Below, piece after piece: positions 7,273 through 12,462 of a stretch of DNA of 12,462 nucleotides. The DNA comes from Chloroflexi bacterium RBG_16_70_13 (GTDB lineage: Bacteria > Chloroflexota > Limnocylindria > Limnocylindrales > CSP1-4). The first letter of the stretch is position 1. Every line of letters starts with the position of its first letter. The position numbers were made by a program, and so were the translations under genes. Under the pieces are notes generated by a model. It was not told the origin of the DNA. It worked only from the letters and a program-made list of their open reading frames with translations, and did not search any database. The stretch covers positions 10,005 to 22,466 of the forward strand of contig MGOD01000074.1 of the NCBI GenBank assembly GCA_001795245.1, read 5' to 3'.

Positions 7273-7656
7273 GCCGCGGGCCGGGAAGCCGCGCCGGACC
7301 GCCAGCCCCGCGCGCTCCCAGGCGAGTGTTCCTCCGGACACGTTGACCACGTCGGTCCAGCCATTGGCGAGCAGGAACGCGGTGGCCTGGCCGGATCGCG
7401 CACCGGTCTGGCAGATCATGAGCAGCGGGCGATCGCGGGGCAGCTCGCGGTAGCGGAGCAGGAAGGTCGAGAGCGGCAGGAGCGCCGCGCCCTCGGCCCG
7501 GAACGCTGCGAACTCGTTCGGCTCGCGGACGTCGACGAGGAGCGGCGCCGGCGCAGGTTCGCCGCCGGTGCCCGTCTCGGCGTTCTCGGCAGCCGTGCCC
7601 AGGCGTCGCTCGGCCTCGATGACGTCGACCGCGGGGATGCGGTTCGGATCGATCAC
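7252..7656 (-). CDS. Single-domain rhodanese-like sulfurtransferase
   Basis: This 134-residue soluble protein is a single rhodanese domain, which carries sulfur as a persulfide on its catalytic cysteine. The active-site loop is C82-Q-T-G-A-R-S (82-88), matching the usual CxxGxR[ST] pattern. The other family landmarks are present: LLVDVREPNEFAAFR (39-53), the strand LLMICQTG, and WTDVVNVSGGTLAWERAGL near the C-terminus. An Ala/Glu/Gly-rich insert (about 20-38) precedes the first motif. The ATG overlaps the stop of the DUF309 gene by 4 nt (ATGA), so the two are probably translated together. No sulfur substrate or partner can be inferred from neighbours. Confidence 0.9.
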   Translation of the reverse strand: MIDPNRIPAVDVIEAERRLGTAAENAETGTGGEPAPAPLLVDVREPNEFAAFRAEGAALLPLSTFLLRYRELPRDRPLLMICQTGARSGQATAFLLANGWTDVVNVSGGTLAWERAGLAVRRGFPARGEGDLPG

Positions 7657-8084
7657 CGGACGCCGACCTCCGTCGGCGTGAATGCGACCGGAGACGGAGA
7701 GCCGCCACGTCCGACGGCGGCCAGCGAGAGCTCGACCTGGACGAGGACCGCCGCGACGTCGATCCCGAACGCCGGTCCCGCGGCCAGGCCGTTCCGGAGG
7801 CGGGTCCTCGCGCCCTCGAGGTTCCTGGTCACACCGGCCGCGTTGCCGCGCACGGCATGGACGAACGCCGCGGCGACCTTGATGAGCCCCGAGTGGAGCG
7901 CCCGCTCGGCCGGGTCGCTCGCGCCCATCCAGGCCGGCTCCAGGATCTCGTGGGCGAGGAAGAAGTCGCCCCGCTCGTAGGCCTCGAGGGCCGAGGCGAA
8001 GGCGGCCCGCCGGGCGGCCTCGGGGAGGGGGCGATAGGCCTTGGCCCTCCCGTTCTCGCGGATCGTCGCGGGACGCTCGGCCAC
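7653..8084 (-). CDS. DUF309 family protein
   Basis: This 143-residue helical protein matches the DUF309 pattern: YERGDFFLAHEILEPAW (36-52) and GLIKVAAAFVHAVRGN (66-81). The conserved H45/E46 and H76 could be a metal or active site, but the family has no established biochemical role that I can state. No signal peptide or membrane segment is visible, so it is probably cytoplasmic. It starts with GTG at 8084, 1 nt after the DUF2203 stop, and has no clear ribosome site, so translation is probably coupled. Its stop overlaps the rhodanese start. Confidence 0.85.
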   Translation of the reverse strand: MAERPATIRENGRAKAYRPLPEAARRAAFASALEAYERGDFFLAHEILEPAWMGASDPAERALHSGLIKVAAAFVHAVRGNAAGVTRNLEGARTRLRNGLAAGPAFGIDVAAVLVQVELSLAAVGRGGSPSPVAFTPTEVGVR

Positions 8085-8085
8085 G

Positions 8086-8565
8086 TCAGGTCAGGTCGGT
8101 CAGGCGGCGGCGGCCGGCGAAGCCCTCGTCGAGCTCGTGCCACCACTCGATGTCGCTCTCGCCGAGGCGCCAGCACAGCCAGATCTGGCGACCACTGGCA
8201 AGCGCCGGGAAGTCGATGAGGCCGGCCTCGATCTCGCGGAGGGTCACGTCGCGTTCCACGAGGCGGGTCACACCGGCCTGCATCTGGTCGATGAGGCCCT
8301 GCATCCGGAGGCGCATCAGCCGCCGCGCGGCTGCGGCCTCGGGGTTGCGAGCATCCGGGTCACCGGTCGTCGGGGCCTCGGCATCAGGGTCGCCGGGTGG
8401 CGCGTCCTGTTCGGCGCTCCCGTTGCTGCCGGAGCCCCGCGAGGCGGCCAGGACGGCGTCCCGGAGGCGGATCAGCTCGGCCCGCTGGTCGCGCAGGTCG
8501 AGCAGGATCCGTTCGACGTCCGGGAGAGCCTCGTTTGCCTCGTCGATGCCGTAGAAGCGAGTCAT
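8086..8565 (-). CDS. DUF2203 family protein
   Basis: This 159-residue soluble protein has the two halves typical of DUF2203. The first is an N-terminal helix starting FYGIDEANEALPDVERILLD. The second is a C-terminal block containing GLIDFPAL (115-122), GRQIWLCWRLGE (125-136) and WWHELDEGFAGRR (141-153). An acidic, low-complexity insert (about 42-80) interrupts the helix. The function is not known to me. I chose ATG 8565 over an in-frame TTG at 8568 because a -10-like tagaat lies 6 nt upstream of the ATG and there is no ribosome site, which fits a leaderless message. It is the first gene of a three-gene minus-strand operon. Confidence 0.83.
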   Translation of the reverse strand: MTRFYGIDEANEALPDVERILLDLRDQRAELIRLRDAVLAASRGSGSNGSAEQDAPPGDPDAEAPTTGDPDARNPEAAAARRLMRLRMQGLIDQMQAGVTRLVERDVTLREIEAGLIDFPALASGRQIWLCWRLGESDIEWWHELDEGFAGRRRLTDLT

Positions 8566-8571
8566 CAACCG

Positions 8572-8577
8572 ATTCTA
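8572..8577 (-). promoter_or_regulatory. -10-like hexamer for leaderless DUF2203 operon
   Basis: Read on the minus strand, 8577-8572 is tagaat, 5 of 6 to the -10 consensus, and it ends 6 nt before ATG 8565. This spacing puts the transcription start at or next to the start codon. No good -35 is visible. Confidence 0.5.
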
Positions 8578-8583
8578 GGCACG

Positions 8584-8589
8584 TATGAT
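8584..8589 (+). promoter_or_regulatory. -10-like hexamer for leaderless aminotransferase gene
   Basis: tatgat at 8584-8589 matches 5 of 6 positions of the -10 consensus and ends 7 nt before ATG 8597. It is separated by only 6 nt from the divergent -10 of the DUF2203 operon. No convincing -35 is seen. Confidence 0.5.
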
Positions 8590-8596
8590 CCGGGAC

Positions 8597-9775
8597 ATGC
8601 GAATCGCCGCCCGGATGGACACGATGGGGACCGAGACGGCCTTCGAGGCCGCCGCCCGTGCCCGCGCCCTCGAGGCGACCGGCCGCTCGGTCATCCACCT
8701 CGAGATCGGAGAGCCCGACTTCGACACGCCGGCGAACATCCGGGAGGCCGCCAAGCGCGCCCTCGACGCCGGGTATACCCACTACCCGCCGTACTTCGGC
8801 CTGCCGGCGCTGCGCGAGGCGATCGCGGTCGACGTCTCCGCGCGAAAGGACGTGCCGGTGAGCGCCGATCACGTGGTCGTGACGCCGGGGGCCAAGCCGG
8901 TCATGTACTACGCGATGCTGGCCCTCATCGAGCCGGGCGACGAGGTCATCGTCCCGGACCCCGGCTACCCGATCTACGAATCGATGGCCCGCTTCGCCGG
9001 CGGCACCCCGGTGCCGCTCCCGATCCGCCAGGAGCACGAGTTCCGGGCCGACCTCGACGAGCTCGAGGCGCTGGTCACGAAGCGGACCCGGATGCTGGTC
9101 CTCAACTCGCCGGCCAACCCGACCGGCGGCCTGTTCACCCGGGAGGACATCGTCCGGATCGCCGAGCTGGCCCTCCGCCACGACCTCATCGTGCTGGCCG
9201 ACGAGATCTACGGCCGGATCGTCTACGAGGGCGAGCACGTCTCGATCGCGTCCGTCCCGGGGATGCTCGAGCGGACGATCATCCTCGACGGGTTCTCGAA
9301 GACGTACGCGATGACCGGCTGGCGCCTCGGCTATGCCGTCCTGCCGGACGTGCTCATGTATGCCTTCGGGCGGCTGATCATCAATTCCGTGTCGGGGACG
9401 TCGGCCTTCAGCCAGATGGCGGCGGTCGAGGCCCTGACCGGGCCGCAGGATGAGGTCGAGGCGATGGTCGCCGAGTTCCACGCCCGGCGCGATCTCATCG
9501 TCGATGGCCTCAACGCCATCCCGGGGATCACCTGTCTCCGGCCGCACGCCGCGTTCTACGTCTTCCCCGACATCGGCGCGACCGGGCTCGACGGGGCCGA
9601 GCTGGCCGACCGCCTGCTCCATGACGCCGGCGTCTGCGTCCTCGCCGGGACCGCGTTCGGGCAGGTGGGCCGGAACCACATCCGGATCTCGTATGCGAAC
9701 TCGCGCGAGAATCTGACCGAGGCCCTCGCCCGGATCCGGTCGGTGGTCGAACGGCTCGTCGCGGCCGGGTCCTGA
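8597..9775 (+). CDS. PLP-dependent class I aminotransferase (aspartate aminotransferase fold)
   Basis: This 392-residue cytoplasmic enzyme transfers an amino group between an amino acid and a 2-oxoacid. The PLP lysine is K235 in DGFSKTYAMTGWRLGY. Other cofactor residues are N174 (SPANPTGG), D202 and Y205 (LADEIYG) and R243. R363 (HIRISYANS) is the expected carboxylate-binding arginine. The substrate-side segment EIGEPDFDTP (36-45) is typical of the aspartate/aromatic aminotransferase group; the exact amino acid cannot be assigned. An ATG at 8585 is in frame, but it lies within the -10-like tatgat, so I prefer ATG 8597 as a leaderless start. The dehydrogenase gene follows after 9 nt, so the two are probably cotranscribed. 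Confidence 0.91.
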   Translation: MRIAARMDTMGTETAFEAAARARALEATGRSVIHLEIGEPDFDTPANIREAAKRALDAGYTHYPPYFGLPALREAIAVDVSARKDVPVSADHVVVTPGAKPVMYYAMLALIEPGDEVIVPDPGYPIYESMARFAGGTPVPLPIRQEHEFRADLDELEALVTKRTRMLVLNSPANPTGGLFTREDIVRIAELALRHDLIVLADEIYGRIVYEGEHVSIASVPGMLERTIILDGFSKTYAMTGWRLGYAVLPDVLMYAFGRLIINSVSGTSAFSQMAAVEALTGPQDEVEAMVAEFHARRDLIVDGLNAIPGITCLRPHAAFYVFPDIGATGLDGAELADRLLHDAGVCVLAGTAFGQVGRNHIRISYANSRENLTEALARIRSVVERLVAAGS

Positions 9776-9784
9776 GGCCGCGGC

Positions 9785-10786
9785 GTGGTGCGGGGAGGCG
9801 ACGGCGGCCGGCCGCGGGTCTTCGTGGCCCGGATCATTCCCGACGACGGGCTGGGCCCGGTCGTCGAGGCCTGCGACGCGCAGGTCTGGCAGTACGAGCT
9901 GCCGCCGCCCAGGGACGAACTCCTTCGCGCCGTCGAGGGTTGCGATGGGATCCTGACCCTCCTCACCGACCGCGTCGACGATGAGCTCCTCGAGCGCGCC
10001 GGGCCACAGCTGAAGGTCGTCTCGAACTTCGCGGTCGGCTACGACAACATCGATGTCCCCGCCTGTACCCGGCGAGGGATCCCCGTCGGGAACACGCCCG
10101 GCGTCCTGACCGAGACGACCGCCGATCTCGCCTGGGCGCTCCTCATGGCCGCCGCGCGGCGAGTCGCCGAGGGCGACCGGTTCGTGCGCGCCGGGCGCTG
10201 GAGGACCTGGGGGCCAATGCTCCTCATGGGCCCCGACGTCCACGGCGGGACGCTCGGGATCGTCGGTTTCGGGCGGATCGGCCAGGCCGTCGCGCGCCGG
10301 GCGATGGGCTTCGGGATGACGATCCTGTACTACGACACGCACCGGGCGGACCGGGCCGTCGAGAGGGAGCTCGGGGCAACGTTCGTCCCGCTCGACGGGC
10401 TGCTGTCCAGCTCCGACTTCGTGTCGCTCCACGTCAACCTCACCGCCGAGACGCGGCACCTCATGAACGCGCAGCGACTGCGCTCGATGCGACGGACGGC
10501 CGTCCTCGTCAACACCTCGCGCGGTCCGGTCGTCGACCAGCGGGCGCTCTTCGAGGCCCTCCGGGACGGAGCCATCGGCGCCGCCGCCCTCGACGTCACC
10601 GATCCCGAGCCGATCGCCGCCGACGACCCGCTCCTGACCCTCGACACCTGCCTCGTCGTGCCCCACATCGCGTCGGCGTCGTGGGCGACCCGTGGCAGGA
10701 TGGCCGCGATGGCCGCCGCCAACCTCCTCGCCGGCCTTCGCGGCGAGCGCCTCCCGACCCCCGTCAACCCCGAGGTGTACGACTGA
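9785..10786 (+). CDS. D-2-hydroxyacid dehydrogenase, glycerate dehydrogenase/hydroxypyruvate or glyoxylate reductase type
   Basis: This 333-residue cytoplasmic enzyme reduces a 2-oxoacid to a D-2-hydroxyacid with NAD(P)H, or the reverse. The Rossmann motif GFGRIG is at 161-166. Catalytic residues are R246 (NTSRGPVVD), E275 (DVTDPEP) and H294 (VVPHIASAS). The substrate-loop signature NFAVGYDNID (81-90) is typical of the glyoxylate/hydroxypyruvate reductase group. D184 at the end of the second Rossmann strand (ILYYD) suggests NADH over NADPH; this is inference. GTG 9785 has a gagg about 7 nt upstream within the aminotransferase stop region; GTG 9788 is equally possible. Pairing with an aminotransferase would allow conversion of an amino acid to a hydroxyacid, for example serine to glycerate, but this is unproven. 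Confidence 0.88.
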   Translation: MVRGGDGGRPRVFVARIIPDDGLGPVVEACDAQVWQYELPPPRDELLRAVEGCDGILTLLTDRVDDELLERAGPQLKVVSNFAVGYDNIDVPACTRRGIPVGNTPGVLTETTADLAWALLMAAARRVAEGDRFVRAGRWRTWGPMLLMGPDVHGGTLGIVGFGRIGQAVARRAMGFGMTILYYDTHRADRAVERELGATFVPLDGLLSSSDFVSLHVNLTAETRHLMNAQRLRSMRRTAVLVNTSRGPVVDQRALFEALRDGAIGAAALDVTDPEPIAADDPLLTLDTCLVVPHIASASWATRGRMAAMAAANLLAGLRGERLPTPVNPEVYD

Positions 10787-10876
10787 CGCGACAAGGCCGG
10801 ACGCGCTTCGAGGGCGTCAATCCGATCGCCGGAACCTGCCCCAGCTGTGACGCCACCTGACGTGGCCGCGCTTCGG

Positions 10877-10898
10877 CGGGCGCCCCGAGCGGCGCCCG
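10877..10898 (+). terminator. GC-rich hairpin downstream of the dehydrogenase, possible terminator
   Basis: cgggcgcc (10877-10884) pairs perfectly with ggcgcccg (10891-10898) across a 6-nt loop, about 90 nt after the dehydrogenase stop. There is no T-run, so this would be a non-canonical terminator or an RNA-end stabiliser. Confidence 0.35.
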
Positions 10899-11049
10899 AA
10901 CGGCGGCATCCCGGATCCGTGTCCAGAACCGCCGCCGGGCGGCATGCCTTGACACAGGGTGCCGCCGATGGGTCGCGCCCGCCGCTCCGTGACCGTCAGT
11001 CAACGTTTCGCGGTGGAAGCGGGTCGCAACACCCTGCGATCCGGCGCTC

Positions 11050-11133
11050 CGTTCCCGGACTTGATCCTGGGTCACGGCTCGGTCTCGCGGCCGCTGCACT
11101 CGGCGGTCGTGTGACCCCACGGCTCCGGGAACG
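11050..11133 (+). promoter_or_regulatory. Nested three-helix hairpin upstream of the protease gene (candidate structured leader)
   Basis: Three helices nest inside one another. The outer helix is cgttcccgga (11050-11059) with tccgggaacg (11124-11133), a perfect 10 bp. The middle helix is gggtcac (11069-11075) with gtgaccc (11111-11117), a perfect 7 bp. The inner helix is cggccgct (11088-11095) with ggcggtcg (11102-11109), 8 bp with two G-U pairs and a 6-nt loop. It ends 49 nt before the TTG start of the protease. It could be a cis-acting leader, a small RNA or a protein-binding inverted repeat. I do not recognise a known riboswitch. Confidence 0.42.
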
Positions 11134-11182
11134 GGACCCAGGGTCACGGGACCCGACACCGCAGGCGGGGGGCTGACCGACC

Positions 11183-12061
11183 TTGTTCGCCTCCGCGAAT
11201 AGCCTCGCCCGGCGGTTCACCTACCCGATGATCGTGTCGACGCGCCACTGGAAGGGATCGGTGGAGACCTCGGTCGGCGCCTTCGTCGTCCTCAACCGCG
11301 ACGGCTGGATCGTGACCACGGCCCACGCGTTCGGGCTCGTCGCGAAGGCCCAGGCCGATGCGCCGAAGGTGGCCGGGCTGTCGGCCGGTATCACGGCCCT
11401 GCGGGCGGACACCTCGATGTCACCCGCGAAGCTGGCCCGCGAGATGGCCAGGCTTGAGGGCGGTGCCGATCCGGACTGGATCACGAACGTCTCGACCTGG
11501 TGCGGCCGCGACGGCGTCGCCCTCCGCGACGTGCAGGTGACGCCGGCGGCGGACATCGCCCTCGGCCGGCTCGATCCCATGCCCGCCGACATGCTGACGG
11601 CGATCCCGGTCCTCAAGCATCCGACGGCCGGCATCGAGCCCGGCCGGAGCCTGTGCCGCCTGGGCTTCGCCTTCACCAAGGTCAAGGCCACGTTCGACGA
11701 GGCGGTCAACGGCTTCCGGGTCCAGGGCGAGGTGCCGTACTTCCCGCTCGAGGGGATGTTCACCCGGATCGTCGATGCCGGGATGACCCCCGATCGGACG
11801 ATCCACGTGCGCTTCATCGAGACCTCGTCGCCCGGCCTCCGGGGCCAGAGCGGCGGGCCGCTGTTCGATGTCGACGGCCGGATCTGGGGCATCCAGAGCC
11901 GGACGCAGCACCTCGCCCTCGGCTTCAACCCCGAGGCCGAGATCGCCGGGAAGAAGACCCAGGTCCCGCAGTTCATCAACCTGGGCCTGGCCGTCCACGT
12001 CGGGACGGTCATCGAGATCCTCGACGCCGCGGGGATCGCCTACGAGGTTTCGCCCGGCTGA
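11183..12061 (+). CDS. Trypsin-like serine protease (S1-type fold), apparently cytoplasmic
   Basis: This protein of about 292 residues carries a complete catalytic triad in the usual order: H48 (VTTAHAFG), D124 (AADIALGRL) and S223 (GLRGQSGGPLFD). A strand before the histidine (SVGAFVVLNRDGWIVTTAH) and the block after the serine (GRIWGIQSRTQHLALGF) fit the chymotrypsin fold. Between H48 and D124 there is a 75-residue spacer with a charged helical segment (about 54-95), longer than the core fold needs. No signal peptide or membrane segment is visible. The TTG at 11183 follows a G-rich stretch (ggcgggggg, 10 nt spacing). ATG 11228 is an alternative that would remove 15 residues. The gene stands alone between a structured intergenic region and a convergent gene. 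Its substrate is unknown. Confidence 0.85.
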   Translation: MFASANSLARRFTYPMIVSTRHWKGSVETSVGAFVVLNRDGWIVTTAHAFGLVAKAQADAPKVAGLSAGITALRADTSMSPAKLAREMARLEGGADPDWITNVSTWCGRDGVALRDVQVTPAADIALGRLDPMPADMLTAIPVLKHPTAGIEPGRSLCRLGFAFTKVKATFDEAVNGFRVQGEVPYFPLEGMFTRIVDAGMTPDRTIHVRFIETSSPGLRGQSGGPLFDVDGRIWGIQSRTQHLALGFNPEAEIAGKKTQVPQFINLGLAVHVGTVIEILDAAGIAYEVSPG

Positions 12062-12080
12062 GGCCCGCGCCGGGCGGTGG

Positions 12081-12095
12081 CGGCCCCGGGGGCCG
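12081..12095. terminator. Small GC hairpin between convergent genes, possible two-way terminator
   Basis: cggccc and gggccg pair around a 3-nt loop in the 37-nt gap between the protease and the GGDEF-family gene. There is no T-run on either strand, so the assignment is tentative. Confidence 0.28.
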
Positions 12096-12098
12096 ACG

Positions 12099-12462
12099 TC
12101 AGGCCGCGGAACCGGCGCGCTGGCGTCGCTCGGCGTCGAGGCGGTGCTCCGCCTCAAGGATGGCCGCTGTCGCGCCCTGGCCCGAGTCGAGCATCGCCCA
12201 GCCAATCGCGACCCGCATCGCGACCTCGCCGGCCTCCAGCCAGCGATCGCACTCGGAGCGCACGCGCTCCGCGAAGTTGATGGCCTTGATCTCGTCCGTC
12301 TCGGGCAGGAGGATCGCGAACCGGCCGCGCCCGAAACGGGCGCAGCGATCGGCGGCCCGAGCCTGGGCCTGGAGCGTCCGCGCCGTTGCCAGGACGAGCC
12401 GGGCACCGGCGGGCTCGCCGAGTCGCTCGATCAGCCGCTCGTAGCCGTCCAGCTCGATGAGC
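12099..12462 (-). CDS. C-terminal part of a GGDEF-family protein with degenerate active-site motif
   Basis: About 120 codons are visible on the minus strand, ending in TGA at 12101-12099; the start lies beyond the right edge. The pattern follows the diguanylate cyclase fold. LIELDGYERLIERLGEPAGARLV corresponds to the metal-binding helix region. RCARFGRGRFAILLPET corresponds to the usual RxGGDEFxxLLP block. VAMRVAIGWAM corresponds to the later VTxSIG strand. The GGDEF signature reads GRGRF here, so the catalytic acidic pair is lost, and the usual ND in the first block is replaced by IE. This copy is therefore unlikely to make cyclic di-GMP and may bind a nucleotide or act as a scaffold. Its N-terminal sensor, if any, is not visible. 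Confidence 0.78.
   Translation of the reverse strand, partial: LIELDGYERLIERLGEPAGARLVLATARTLQAQARAADRCARFGRGRFAILLPETDEIKAINFAERVRSECDRWLEAGEVAMRVAIGWAMLDSGQGATAAILEAEHRLDAERRQRAGSAA

Larger units (their letters stand above)
10787..11182. other. 396-bp gene-free region rich in inverted repeats
   Basis: I see no credible protein here: open frames on both strands are Arg/Pro-rich shadows with no recognisable domain. The stretch holds three GC-rich hairpins: 10877-10898, 10938-10966 (stem ggcggca/tgccgcc around ccttgacacagg), and the nested structure at 11050-11133. cgggaccc recurs at 11132-11139 and 11147-11154. A perfect ttgaca at 10949-10954 has no matching -10 at the right distance. No tRNA-like sequence was found. 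Confidence 0.6.

Noticed and set aside
3906..7403. A 1165-codon open frame on the minus strand opposite the respiratory genes
   Set aside because: It is antisense to well-supported genes with clear motifs and is made of Arg/Gly/Asp/Ala-rich low-complexity sequence, as expected from GC-rich codon bias. It has no recognisable domain.
8384..10666. A 760-codon minus-strand open frame opposite the aminotransferase and dehydrogenase
   Set aside because: It mirrors the codon bias of two real plus-strand enzymes and has no domain of its own.
10949..10977. Perfect -35 hexamer ttgaca as a promoter for the protease
   Set aside because: The region 16-18 nt downstream is GC-only and has no -10-like hexamer; the ttgaca also sits in the loop of a hairpin.
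10847..11176. Open frames of 109 and 131 codons in the intergenic region (plus, and minus 10764-11159)
   Set aside because: Both are Arg/Pro/Gly-rich, lack ribosome sites and domains, and overlie inverted repeats that explain the base composition better.
1..12462. CRISPR array, insertion sequence, tRNA or rRNA
   Set aside because: No regularly spaced repeats, transposase motifs, terminal inverted repeats or tRNA T-loop patterns were found on reading both strands.

Overview
The window is very GC-rich, with GTG/TTG starts, tightly packed genes and two possible leaderless promoters. It encodes a menaquinol-type cytochrome bc complex. Together these suggest an aerobic or facultative bacterium of the Chloroflexota (Limnocylindria-like) or an actinobacterial neighbour. 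That placement is inference, because no rRNA or other marker gene is present.

Layout. (1) Positions 1-555, minus strand: a partial gene for a single-pass membrane protein with a long Pro-rich linker, running off the left edge. (2) 556-789: a divergent intergenic region. (3) 790-7235, plus strand: a six-gene respiratory operon. It encodes a GltD-like FAD/NAD(P)/Fe-S oxidoreductase, a b6-type cytochrome b, a subunit IV-like cytochrome b C-terminal half, a Rieske protein, a membrane-anchored cytochrome c fused to a type 1 copper domain, and a kelch-type beta-propeller anchored at both ends. Overlapping or near-abutting genes indicate one transcript. (4) 7252-8565, minus strand: DUF2203, DUF309 and a single-domain rhodanese, also tightly coupled and convergent with the respiratory operon. 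(5) 8597-10786, plus strand: a class I aminotransferase and a D-2-hydroxyacid (glycerate/hydroxypyruvate type) dehydrogenase. The aminotransferase starts back to back with DUF2203, and both starts sit 6-7 nt from a -10-like hexamer. (6) 10787-11182: a gene-free stretch with several GC-rich inverted repeats, including a nested three-helix hairpin just upstream of the next gene. (7) 11183-12061, plus strand: a trypsin-like serine protease without a visible signal peptide. (8) 12099-12462, minus strand: the C-terminal end of a GGDEF-family protein whose signature motif is degenerate.

How the genes fit together. The respiratory operon looks like a quinol oxidase-side bc complex with a built-in pyridine-nucleotide/flavin/Fe-S module at the cytoplasmic face and a two-cofactor (heme c plus copper) electron carrier at the outer face. 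This is the most interesting system in the window: the first gene suggests that the complex exchanges electrons with NAD(P)H or a low-potential carrier as well as with the quinone pool. The propeller protein is an unassigned possible accessory subunit. The aminotransferase and dehydrogenase could act in sequence, transaminating an amino acid and then reducing the resulting 2-oxoacid, but their substrates cannot be read from sequence alone.
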